From contig NZ_JABWGO010000001.1 of assembly GCF_013363995.1 (NCBI RefSeq), positions 1,807,222-1,871,221 of the forward strand: DNA of 64,000 nt, written 5' to 3'. The notes under the pieces were generated by a model that saw only the letters and a list, made by a program, of their open reading frames with translations, did no database searches and was not told where the DNA came from. Position numbers and translations under genes: made by a program. Source of the DNA: Nonomuraea rhodomycinica. GTDB taxonomy: Bacteria; Actinomycetota; Actinomycetes; Streptosporangiales; Streptosporangiaceae. Positions 1 to 7,570 of the stretch are shown here, piece after piece; within the stretch, counting starts at the first letter, position 1, and every line of letters begins with the position of its first letter.

Positions 1-1
1 C

Positions 2-598
2 CGCAGCATGCCGGCCTGGGACTCCGGCGACCACGCGGCCGTGCGGCGCACCCTGGCCGTGAGCGTGGACCGGCTGGAGCGGGCGGGAGCCGCCTTCTTC
101 GCCTGCCCGGACAACACCGCGCACCTCGCCCTCGAACACCCGGGCGCCGACCTGGCGCTGCCCGGCCTGCACATCGCCGAGGTGGTCGCGGACCGGGCGG
201 CGGCCGAGGGACGGCGGCGCGTCGGCGTGCTCGGCACGCGCTACACCATGGACGGGCCCGTCTACCCGCGGGCGCTGGCCGCGCGGGGCATCGCCGCCGA
301 GGTCCCCGAGCCCGCCGACCGGGAGACGGTGAACCGGGTCATCTTCGAGGAACTGGTCAACGGCGTCTTCACGGACGCCTCCCGGCGGGAGTACGTCCGC
401 GTCATCGAGCGGCTGGCCGCGCGCGGCTGCGACGCCGTGGCGCTGGTGTGCACGGAGATCCCGCTGCTCGTGACCCCGGACGTCGCGCCGCTGCCGACGC
501 TGGACTCGACCCGGCTGCTGGCGCGGGCCGCCTACGAGGTCGCCGTGGGCGAGCGGCCGCTGCCGACATGGCGCGGCGGCCCGCTCACGGCGACGTGA
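2..598 (+). CDS. Aspartate/glutamate racemase family protein, 5' partial
   Basis: The reading frame is already open at the window edge, so the true start lies upstream and only the last ~198 codons are seen. Two cysteine motifs of the Asp/Glu racemase superfamily are present: CPDNTAH (about residue 33 counting from the first Met at base 8) and VCTEIP (Cys about 148). Together they would form the two-base proton-transfer centre of a PLP-independent racemase. Family members are about 230 residues, so roughly 30 residues are missing. The gene ends 3 bases before the convergent DUF3105 gene. Substrate (Asp, Glu, hydantoin or another amino acid) cannot be told. Confidence 0.85.
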   Translation, partial: RSMPAWDSGDHAAVRRTLAVSVDRLERAGAAFFACPDNTAHLALEHPGADLALPGLHIAEVVADRAAAEGRRRVGVLGTRYTMDGPVYPRALAARGIAAEVPEPADRETVNRVIFEELVNGVFTDASRREYVRVIERLAARGCDAVALVCTEIPLLVTPDVAPLPTLDSTRLLARAAYEVAVGERPLPTWRGGPLTAT

Positions 599-601
599 GC
601 G

Positions 602-1312
602 CTACTTGCTCTGGGCGGGGCTGGCCGTCGGGGCCAGGGTCTCCATCGGCTGCTGCTGGTCGCCCTTCGGCTCCGGCGGCAGCGGCGCCTGGTCGGCGGT
701 CGTGGTGATCGCGTCAGGGCCGCCGCAGATGGCGCCCGGCTCGGGGGTGTCCTTGCCGTTCTGGAACTTCTTGATGAAGGCCGTCAGCTTCGGATCGTCC
801 GGCTTGTCGAGCTTGAGCTGGTGCCCCCAGGAGGAGACCACGATCGGCGAGGGCAGGTTGGGGTACGGGCTCATCAGCATGAAGTCCTGCTGGCCGGTGC
901 TGGTGGCCACGTTGCGCAGCGCGTCCACCTGCTGCTTGGGCAGGTCCGGCCGGTAGGTGATCCACACGGCGCCGTGCTCCATCGAGTGGACGGCGTGCTC
1001 GTTGTGGATGGGCTTGGAGTAGACGTCGCACGCCTGCCAGTAGTTGTTGTGCTGGCCGCCGACGGGCGGGGTCTCCTTGTACGACACCGCGGTCCACACG
1101 TGCTGGCCCGCCTCGTAGGAGTAGTTGGAGACCGCGTCGAGCGAGGTCTCGCGGGTCTGCTTGACCAGGTAGAAACCCACCACGCCGACCAGCAGCACGA
1201 CGACGAGGCCACCCGCGCCCCACATGAGGAACGCCGCGCGCCGCTCCTTGCGCTTCTGCTCGGCGCGCATCTTCTGCAGATGCTCGCGCCGCGCCTGCGC
1301 CTTCTCCTTCAT
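602..1312 (-). CDS. DUF3105 membrane-anchored protein
   Basis: 236 residues: a basic N-terminal stretch (about 1-25), one transmembrane helix (about 29-50), then an extracytoplasmic domain with family-typical motifs (GQHNNYW about 86, NEHAVHSMEHGAVWI about 104, and a single CGG near 197). This matches actinobacterial DUF3105, whose function is unknown; the conserved His residues suggest metal or redox chemistry, which is inference. It is divergent from the DUF305 gene at 1447, another His-rich envelope domain, and the two may share a promoter region (1313-1446). Confidence 0.85.
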   Translation of the reverse strand: MKEKAQARREHLQKMRAEQKRKERRAAFLMWGAGGLVVVLLVGVVGFYLVKQTRETSLDAVSNYSYEAGQHVWTAVSYKETPPVGGQHNNYWQACDVYSKPIHNEHAVHSMEHGAVWITYRPDLPKQQVDALRNVATSTGQQDFMLMSPYPNLPSPIVVSSWGHQLKLDKPDDPKLTAFIKKFQNGKDTPEPGAICGGPDAITTTADQAPLPPEPKGDQQQPMETLAPTASPAQSK

Positions 1313-1446
1313 CCGTCCTCCATCGGCGTGCCAACTCGGGTCACCCTATGCCCTGAAATCGTATGGGGAGAATAAGGGCTCTCCATGCCGTCCAGCACCG
1401 GCGAAGGCGAGGTTCCGGTGCCCCGGGTGGGTACGCTGGACACGCC

Positions 1447-2142
1447 ATGGACAACCCCGAAACCCCAGCAGGGCCCGAGCTCCCGGAGGCGCCCGCGTCC
1501 CCGGCGAGGCCCGCCAGGTCCGCGCGCGGCACGCTGCTCGCCGGCCTCGCCGTCCTGATCGTCGCCGCGGCGGCGCTCTTCCTCCTCCTCGGCCGGGGCG
1601 GCACGCCCGCCGACGCCTCCCCCGAGGCCGGGTTCGCCCGCGACATGGCCGCCCACCACGCGCAGGCCGTCGACATGGCCTTCACCATCAGGGACGAGAG
1701 CCAGTCGCGGGAGATCCGCAACCTGGCCTACGACATCATCACCACCCAGTCCAACCAGCGCGGCATGTTCATCGGCTGGCTCCAGCAGTGGGGGCTGAGC
1801 CAGGCCACCGACCTGCGGCCCATGGCCTGGATGAACGGTCACGGCCACGGCGGCGGCACCGCCGCGAAGCCGGGCGTGATGCCGGGCATGGCGACCCCCG
1901 AGGAGCTGGCCAGGCTCAAGACGCTCAAGGGCGAGCAGGCCGAGGTGCTGTTCCTCCAGCTCATGATCCGCCACCACGAGGGCGGCGTGCAGATGGCCGA
2001 GGGGCTGCTGCGGCTGTCCGACCGCGAGGAGGTCGCCGACATGGCCGACAAGATCGTCAAGGGTCAGTCGGGCGAGATCAAGCTCATGACCGACCTGCTC
2101 AAGGCGCGCGGCGCGCAGCCCCTGCCCACGATCCTCAAATGA
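1447..2142 (+). CDS. DUF305 family protein (ferritin-like, membrane-anchored)
   Basis: 231 residues from the ATG at 1447; the open frame extends upstream but that part looks like non-coding shadow. A Pro/Ala-rich N-terminus is followed by one hydrophobic anchor (about 28-50) and a four-helix DUF305 domain with two signature repeats, MAAHHAQAVDMA and MIRHHEGGVQMAEG. These His/Met pairs are typical of DUF305, which is often linked to copper or other metal handling. A His/Gly-rich loop (GHGHGGG) lies between the repeats. Function beyond a metal-binding envelope protein is inference. Confidence 0.9.
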   Translation: MDNPETPAGPELPEAPASPARPARSARGTLLAGLAVLIVAAAALFLLLGRGGTPADASPEAGFARDMAAHHAQAVDMAFTIRDESQSREIRNLAYDIITTQSNQRGMFIGWLQQWGLSQATDLRPMAWMNGHGHGGGTAAKPGVMPGMATPEELARLKTLKGEQAEVLFLQLMIRHHEGGVQMAEGLLRLSDREEVADMADKIVKGQSGEIKLMTDLLKARGAQPLPTILK

Positions 2143-2182
2143 CGTCGCGGGCCGGCGCGCGTCCCCCGGTGAGCGGCTCGCG

Positions 2183-3622
2183 GTGAGCGGCCGGGCGGTG
2201 GTCGTCGGGTCGGGCCCGAACGGGCTCGTCGCGGCCGTCGCGCTGGCCGCGGCCGGCCGCGAGGTGGTGCTGCTGGAGGCCGCCGAGCGGTTCGGCGGCG
2301 GGCTGCGCTCGGAGGAGCTGACGCTGCCGGGCCGCGTCCACGACGTGGGGGCGACGGTCATGGCGCTGGCCCTGGCCTCGCCCGCGTTCCGGGAGCTGGG
2401 CGTGGAGCGCCTGGTGGAGTTCGCGCACCCGCCCGTGGCCGCCGCCCACCCCCTGGACGACCGGCCGGCGGTGCTGATCCACCGCGACGCCCGCCGCACC
2501 GCCGAGGGGCTGGGCGCCGACGGCGCGGCGTGGCGGGCATGCGTGGGGGCGGCGGCCCGCGCCGGGCTGCCCCTCACCGACCTGCTGCTGAAACCGCTCG
2601 GGCCGTGGAGCGGGAGCCCCCGGGCGTTCGCGTCCGCGGCGGCGTTCGGGCTGGCGGGCCTGGCGCCGGCCACGACGTTCGCCCGGCGGGTGTTCCGCAC
2701 CCCCGAGGCGCGGGCGGCGTTCGCGGGGCTCGCCGCGCACTCGATGCTGGACCTGCGCGCCCCGCTCAGCGGCGCGTACGGCCTCATGCTCGGCACGCTG
2801 GCGCACCTGGTGGGCTGGCCGCTGGTCAGGGGCGGGTCCCAGGTGCTGGCCGACGCGCTGGTGGGGCGGCTGCGCGAGCTGGGCGGGGAGGCGGTCACCG
2901 GGCACCGGGTGCGCCGCCTGGGAGAGCTCGCGGAGTTCGGCGCCGGGGTCGTCGTGCTGGACGTGACGCCCCGGCAGTTCCTGGCGATGGCCGACCTCCC
3001 CCCGGCCTACCGGCGGCGGCTGCGGCGCTACCGCTACGGGCCGGCGGTGTTCAAGATGGACTGGGCGCTCGACGGGCCGGTGCCGTGGCGCGACCCGGCC
3101 GTCGCCGCGGCCGGCACCGTCCACCTGGGCGGCACGCTGGAGGAGATCGCGCTCAGCGAGGCGGAGATGGCGCGCGGACGTCACTCGCCGCGCCCGTACG
3201 TGCTGCTCGTCCAGCCGTACGCGGCCGACCCCACGCGCGGCGGGCACACGCTGTGGGCCTACTGCCACGTGCCCCACGGGTCGCCGGTGGACATGACGGC
3301 CGCGATCGAGGCGCAGATCGAGCGGTACGCCCCCGGCTTCCGCGACCGGGTGCTGGCCCGGCACGCGATGGGGCCGGCGGCGCTGGAGGCGTTCGACGCC
3401 AACCTGGTGGGCGGCGACATCGGCGGCGGGCTGGCGAGCCTGGTGCAGTTCGCGCGGCGGCCGGTCTGGTCGCCCGCGCCGTGGCGCACGCCGCTGCCGG
3501 GGGTGTTCCTGTGCTCGGCGGCGACGCCTCCCGGGGCCGGCACCCACGGCATGGGCGGCTGGCAGGCCGCCCGCCTCGCCTTGCGCGCTCGCCAGCGCCC
3601 CGAGTGGTGGGGCGGCTGTTAG
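2183..3622 (+). CDS. FAD-dependent oxidoreductase (phytoene desaturase-like)
   Basis: 479 residues starting at GTG 2183. The N-terminus has the dinucleotide-binding motif VVVGSGPNGLVAA followed by an acidic strand end (LLEAAERFGGG), as in phytoene desaturase/amine oxidase-type flavoproteins. The C-terminal FAD motif is seen in PGVFLCSAATPPGAGTHGMGGWQAA. No carotenoid synthesis genes are nearby, so the substrate is unknown and many annotated NAD(P)/FAD oxidoreductases of this shape are uncharacterised. It is followed after 9 bases by the DinB gene, and the two may be cotranscribed. Confidence 0.85.
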   Translation: MSGRAVVVGSGPNGLVAAVALAAAGREVVLLEAAERFGGGLRSEELTLPGRVHDVGATVMALALASPAFRELGVERLVEFAHPPVAAAHPLDDRPAVLIHRDARRTAEGLGADGAAWRACVGAAARAGLPLTDLLLKPLGPWSGSPRAFASAAAFGLAGLAPATTFARRVFRTPEARAAFAGLAAHSMLDLRAPLSGAYGLMLGTLAHLVGWPLVRGGSQVLADALVGRLRELGGEAVTGHRVRRLGELAEFGAGVVVLDVTPRQFLAMADLPPAYRRRLRRYRYGPAVFKMDWALDGPVPWRDPAVAAAGTVHLGGTLEEIALSEAEMARGRHSPRPYVLLVQPYAADPTRGGHTLWAYCHVPHGSPVDMTAAIEAQIERYAPGFRDRVLARHAMGPAALEAFDANLVGGDIGGGLASLVQFARRPVWSPAPWRTPLPGVFLCSAATPPGAGTHGMGGWQAARLALRARQRPEWWGGC

Positions 3623-3631
3623 GTTCCGGGC

Positions 3632-4129
3632 ATGAGAAGAGTCCCGTTCACCGGCGGTGAGAAGGAAAGCCTCCAGGCCGGCCTGGACCGGCATCGCGAC
3701 GCGGTGCTGTGGAAGGTCGAGGGCCTGGACGACGAGGCGCTGCGACGCCCCATGACCCCGTCCGGGACGAACCTCCTGGGCCTGGTCAAACATCTGGCGG
3801 CCGTCGAGTACTGGTGGTTCGCCGACACGTTCGGGCAGGAGCACGAGGAGCTCCCGTTCGACGACGACGACGAGGACGCCGACCTGCGCGTCGACCCCGG
3901 CGAGACCACGGCCGACGTCCTCGCCTTCTACGCCCGCGCCCGCGCGTCCTCGGACGAGGTCATCGCGAAGTTCGGCCTGGAGGACCTCGGCACCAACGAG
4001 CGCGGCGAGAGCATGACGCTGCGCTGGGTGCTCATCCACATGATCGAGGAGACCGCCCGGCACGCCGGCCACATGGACATCGTGCGCGAGCTCATCGACG
4101 GCGCGAGCGGCGACCACCGCCGCGCCTAG
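3632..4129 (+). CDS. DinB/DUF664 family protein
   Basis: 165 residues, the normal size for the DinB four-helix bundle. A His in the second helix (GLVKHLAAVEYWW, about residue 51) and a C-terminal HMIEETARHAGHMD motif supply the three His ligands expected for a divalent metal. Actinobacterial members are often mycothiol- or bacillithiol-type thiol transferases or of unknown role. An acidic loop (DDDDED about 70-75) precedes the third helix. The start ATG at 3632 lies just downstream of the oxidoreductase stop. Confidence 0.85.
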   Translation: MRRVPFTGGEKESLQAGLDRHRDAVLWKVEGLDDEALRRPMTPSGTNLLGLVKHLAAVEYWWFADTFGQEHEELPFDDDDEDADLRVDPGETTADVLAFYARARASSDEVIAKFGLEDLGTNERGESMTLRWVLIHMIEETARHAGHMDIVRELIDGASGDHRRA

Positions 4130-4291
4130 TGCTGGGATGTCGGTGCGTCCGGGCCGGTGGGTCAGGGCGTACTCGATGTCGTCCGGTGTGGCGTCGAAGC
4201 CGGGGTCGGGTGAGTCCGTCCAGGTCGTGGGGCGCTGGAAGGTGATCCCGCGGCGGGCCGGCGGGGTGCGTGACGCCTCGCCCGCCAAGCC

Positions 4292-4792
4292 TCACGACCG
4301 GCCCGCGCGCCCTGCCGTCCGCGGCAGCGGAGCCGGTCGTCCCGCCGGGTGTGACGGCCGGGCCGCGCGGCCGGGCCGGCGGGCCGCGATCATGGCTGCC
4401 GACGTGGCCATGGCCGCGCACAGCGGCGTGTAGACGATCAGGTTCAGCCAGTAGAACGGGGTCGCGGTGTCCGCGCCGATCCCCAGGATCCAGGCCAGGC
4501 CGGCCGCCGCGCGCGCCAGCGTCCCGGCGGCCACGGCGCCGGTGACCATCCGCGCGGGCAGCCCGCCCCGGCCGCGGGAGCACGCGAGGACCGCCACGGC
4601 CCCGGTGGTGAGCGCGACGGCGAGCGGCACCAGGACGCGCGGGGTGAAGGGCACCTCCATGTTCAGCACCGCCAGCGAGAGCGACCTGACGTCGTGGGCG
4701 GGCCAGGTGCGGCCGGTCAGCCAGTACAGGTGCGCGGCGGCGTCGGTGAGGAGGACGGCGGCGGTCAGGGTGCCGAGGCGTGAAGTGTTCAT
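4292..4792 (-). CDS. DUF3995 integral membrane protein
   Basis: 166 residues from the ATG at 4792; a longer open frame upstream begins in sequence that overlaps the divergent SRPBCC gene and was not used. Four hydrophobic helices are visible, with the AAHLYWLTGRTWP signature near the N-terminus typical of DUF3995. The last ~20 residues are Arg/Pro-rich. Function unknown. It is divergent from the SRPBCC-sigma pair, with only 66 bases between the chosen starts. Confidence 0.75.
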   Translation of the reverse strand: MNTSRLGTLTAAVLLTDAAAHLYWLTGRTWPAHDVRSLSLAVLNMEVPFTPRVLVPLAVALTTGAVAVLACSRGRGGLPARMVTGAVAAGTLARAAAGLAWILGIGADTATPFYWLNLIVYTPLCAAMATSAAMIAARRPGRAARPSHPAGRPAPLPRTAGRAGRS

Positions 4793-4858
4793 ACCCGGCA
4801 AGAGCCGGCGAAAGGCCCGATGGTTCCATGGAACCTTTCGCGCCTCTCCCGCCTCTGG

Positions 4859-5329
4859 ATGGACATGAGCTGGCCTGTTGCCGACCTGGACCCCGTACGA
4901 CGGCTGCGCGCGCTCGCCGCCGCCATCCCGGGGGCGCACGTCGCCGAGCGCGTCATCCCCGCACCCTTCGCGACGGTCTGGGCCGTGGCGGGCGACCTGG
5001 AGGAGGAGTTCGGCACCTTCGAACCCGACATGCGGCGTCTCACCATCGACTCCGCCCGCCCGGACGGCCGCCTCGTGGCCAGGGCCCGCAGCCGTTACGG
5101 CATGCGCGCCCGGTTCGACGTGGACCTGCGGCCGGGCTGGTGCTGGATGCAGAGCCGGTTCCTGCTCGTGGGCCTGGCCGCGACGGCGGTGCCGGAGGGC
5201 ACCCTGGTCGCGCAGACGGGCGGGGTCCGCGTCCCGGGCCGCGCCGCGCTGGTGCCGTGGGGCGTGCGGGCGGCCGGGGACAGGGCGCTGGCCCGGCTGG
5301 CGGCCCGGGTCGCCGGGAGGTCGGCGTGA
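4859..5329 (+). CDS. SRPBCC-fold protein
   Basis: 156 residues if translated from the ATG at 4859 (an in-frame ATG at 4820 would add 13 residues). Pattern of a START/SRPBCC hydrophobic-pocket protein: HVAERVIPAPFATVWAVAGDLE at the N-terminus, a beta-rich core and a C-terminal helix with VPWGVRAAGDRALARL. The ligand is unknown. Its stop overlaps the GTG start of the downstream sigma factor by 4 bases, indicating translational coupling, so it may act as a cofactor or sensor for that regulator (inference). Confidence 0.75.
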   Translation: MDMSWPVADLDPVRRLRALAAAIPGAHVAERVIPAPFATVWAVAGDLEEEFGTFEPDMRRLTIDSARPDGRLVARARSRYGMRARFDVDLRPGWCWMQSRFLLVGLAATAVPEGTLVAQTGGVRVPGRAALVPWGVRAAGDRALARLAARVAGRSA

Positions 5330-5814
5330 CGCCCGCGCTGGTGCGCGCCGCGCAGCGCGGCGACACGATGGCGATGAACGACCTGCTCGCCGAGCTGACG
5401 CCGTACCTGGGCCGGATCTGCGGCCCCATCGCGCTGGACAGCGGGCCCGACGCCGTCCAGGAGGCCCTGATCGCGATCTTCCGGCATCTGCGGGACCTGC
5501 GCGAGCCCGAGGCGCTGCACGGCTGGGCCCGGGCGATAGCGGTGCGCGAGGCCGTCCGGATCGCCCGGCGCGACGGCCGGTCCAGCCCGGCGGAGCTCGA
5601 CGGGCTGCCGTCGCCGCGGGACGTCGAGCGGGCCGTGGACATCCGCGACGTGCTGGAGCGCCTGCCGCCCGAGCATCGGGCGGTGCTGGTGCTGCGCGAT
5701 CTGGAAGGGGTGCCGGAGGAGGCCGCGGCGCGGATGCTTCGGGTCCCCTCCGGCACGGTGAAGTCCCGCCTGCACCGGGCGCGGGCGAACTTCCGCCGCG
5801 CCTGGCAGGGGTGA
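5326..5814 (+). CDS. ECF-like sigma-70 family RNA polymerase sigma factor
   Basis: 162 residues starting at GTG 5326, which overlaps the preceding stop as GTGA. Region 2 is visible as DAVQEALIAIFRHLRDLREPEALHGWARAIA, and region 4 as LPPEHRAVLVLRDLEGVPEEAAARMLRVPSGTVKSRLHRAR, the helix-turn-helix for the -35 element. No anti-sigma gene is adjacent; the upstream coupled SRPBCC protein is the only obvious partner. Target promoters are unknown. Confidence 0.9.
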   Translation: MTPALVRAAQRGDTMAMNDLLAELTPYLGRICGPIALDSGPDAVQEALIAIFRHLRDLREPEALHGWARAIAVREAVRIARRDGRSSPAELDGLPSPRDVERAVDIRDVLERLPPEHRAVLVLRDLEGVPEEAAARMLRVPSGTVKSRLHRARANFRRAWQG

Positions 5815-5833
5815 GACGAGGCCGGGGAACCCA

Positions 5834-5882
5834 CCGCGGCCCGCGGCTCGGCCCGTCCGGGGCCGGGGGCCGCAGGCCGCGG
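5834..5882. terminator. GC-rich hairpin between convergent genes
   Basis: An 8-bp perfect inverted repeat, CCGCGGCC (5834-5841) and GGCCGCGG (5875-5882), encloses further complementary G/C runs. It sits between the sigma factor stop and the aldolase stop, so it probably terminates both convergent transcripts. No T-tract is present. Confidence 0.5.
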
Positions 5883-5891
5883 GCACCGTGG

Positions 5892-6944
5892 CTAGCTCGC
5901 GCCGAGCTCCTCGGCGAGGGCCGCGGCGAAGGCGTCCACGTCGGCCTCGGTGGTGTCGAAGGCGCACATCCAGCGCACCTCGCCCGTCGCCTGGTTCCAG
6001 GTGTAGAAGCGGAAGCGCTTCTGCAGGCGCTCGGTGACGTCGCGCGGCAGGATCGCGAAGACGGCGTTGGCCTCGACGGGCCGCGGCATCTCCACGCCCG
6101 GCAGGTCGCGGACGGCCTCGGCCAGCCGCCGGCCCATGGCGTTGGCCTGGCGGGCGTTGCGCAGCCACAGGTCGCCCGACAGCAGCGCCAGGAACTGGGC
6201 GGAGACGAAGCGCATCTTCGACGACAGCTGCATGAACGTCTTGCGCAGGTAGTCGACGCCGTGGGCCGCCCCGGGGTCGAGCACCACGACCGCCTCGCCG
6301 TACAGCATGCCGATCTTGGTGCCGCCGAAGGACAGCACGTCCACGCCCGCGTCGGTGGTCAGCGCCCGCATGGGCACGTCGAGCGCGGCGGCGGCGTTGG
6401 TCAGGCGCGAGCCGTCGAGGTGGACGAGCATGCCGTGCTCGTGGGCGTGGGAGCAGATCGCGGCGATCTCGTCCGGCGTGTAGACGGTGCCCAGCTCGGT
6501 GGTGTTGGAGATGGACACCACGCGCGGCTGGGCGCGGTGGACGTCGCCGAAGCCCCACGCCTGCCGGTCGATCAGCTCGGGCGTGAGCTTGCCGTCGGGC
6601 GTGGGCACCGGGTGCAGCTTGATGCCGCCCACGACCTCCGGGGCGCCGCCCTCGTCGACGTTGATGTGCGCCGTCTCGGCGCACACGACCGCCTCCCAGG
6701 GGGCGAGCATGGAGCGCAGCGAGACGACGTTGGCGGCGGTGCCGTTGAACACCGGCCACGCCTGCGCCGTCTCGCCGAAGTGCCGGCGGAAGACCTCGCT
6801 CAGCGCCTCGGTGTAGACGTCGTCGCCGTAGGAGATCTGGTGGCCGCCGTTGGCCTCGGCGATGGCCTGGAGGATCTCCGGGTGGACGCCGGCGTAGTTG
6901 TCGCTGGCGAAGCCCTTGATCGAGGGGTCGTGCCGTGCTGTCAC
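5892..6944 (-). CDS. Threonine aldolase / beta-eliminating lyase family PLP enzyme
   Basis: 350 residues from the GTG at 6944, the usual size for low-specificity L-threonine aldolases. PLP fold-type I hallmarks: GDDVYTEAL near residue 40, the His of AETAHINVDEGGAPE (about 93) that stacks on the cofactor, HLDGSRL (Asp about 177) and the Schiff-base lysine in SFGGTKIG (Lys210). Family reaction: retro-aldol cleavage of beta-hydroxy amino acids to glycine and an aldehyde, or a related beta-elimination. The GTG overlaps the SDR stop by 4 bases, placing it third in a coupled operon with the SDR and DUF6421 genes, so the true substrate may be a product of those enzymes. Confidence 0.88.
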   Translation of the reverse strand: MTARHDPSIKGFASDNYAGVHPEILQAIAEANGGHQISYGDDVYTEALSEVFRRHFGETAQAWPVFNGTAANVVSLRSMLAPWEAVVCAETAHINVDEGGAPEVVGGIKLHPVPTPDGKLTPELIDRQAWGFGDVHRAQPRVVSISNTTELGTVYTPDEIAAICSHAHEHGMLVHLDGSRLTNAAAALDVPMRALTTDAGVDVLSFGGTKIGMLYGEAVVVLDPGAAHGVDYLRKTFMQLSSKMRFVSAQFLALLSGDLWLRNARQANAMGRRLAEAVRDLPGVEMPRPVEANAVFAILPRDVTERLQKRFRFYTWNQATGEVRWMCAFDTTEADVDAFAAALAEELGAS

Positions 6945-7570
6945 GTCGTGAGGTCCTGTCGGGTTCCGTTGATCTCGGCGGCGGGCCGGTCGTAGAGCCC
7001 GCCGACCGCCTGGGCGAGGTCGCGCACGTCGGTGAACCCGGCGAAGCGCGCCTCCGGCTTGGCCGCGCGCATGGCGTCGTTGACCAGCGCCTTGATGACG
7101 AGGATGACGGCCGCCGAGCCGGTGTCGCGCAGCGCGTCGGCCAGGGAGAGGGTCCACGCCTCGGCGGCGGCCTTGGCCGCGGCGTAGGCGGCGCCGCCGG
7201 CCGTGGGACGCTGCGCCGCCTGGGCGGAGACGATGACGAAGCGGCCGTTGCCGCTCCTGCGCAGCAGCGGCTCGAACGCCAGCGACACGTGCTGGAGGGT
7301 GCGGATGAGCAGGTCGTGCAGGGTGTCCCAGTCGTCGAGGCTGGTCTCGGCGAAGCTCTTGGAGCCGCGCCAGCCGCCGACGAGGTGGACGACGCCGTCC
7401 ACGAGGCCGTGCTCCTTCTCCACGCGCGCCGCGAACGCCTGGACCGCCTCGCGGTCGAGCAGGTCGACCTCGTCGCGGTCGACGCCGATGACGGTGTGCC
7501 CGCCGGCGCGGAAGTGGTCGGCGACGGCCTGGCCGGTGGGGCCGGCGGCCCCGGTCACCACGATGATCAT
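6941..7570 (-). CDS. SDR family NAD(P)-dependent oxidoreductase
   Basis: 209 residues. Cofactor motif VTGAAGPTGQA at the N-terminus with an Asp at the end of the second strand (GVDRDEVDLL), which suggests NAD preference. The catalytic region contains a Ser in IVSAQAAQ and YAAAK (Tyr and Lys). The protein is shorter than classical SDRs (about 250), mostly at the C-terminus. Both ends overlap neighbours by 4 bases (ATGA with DUF6421, GTGA with the aldolase-like gene), so the three are translated in a fixed ratio. Confidence 0.88.
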   Translation of the reverse strand: MIIVVTGAAGPTGQAVADHFRAGGHTVIGVDRDEVDLLDREAVQAFAARVEKEHGLVDGVVHLVGGWRGSKSFAETSLDDWDTLHDLLIRTLQHVSLAFEPLLRRSGNGRFVIVSAQAAQRPTAGGAAYAAAKAAAEAWTLSLADALRDTGSAAVILVIKALVNDAMRAAKPEARFAGFTDVRDLAQAVGGLYDRPAAEINGTRQDLTT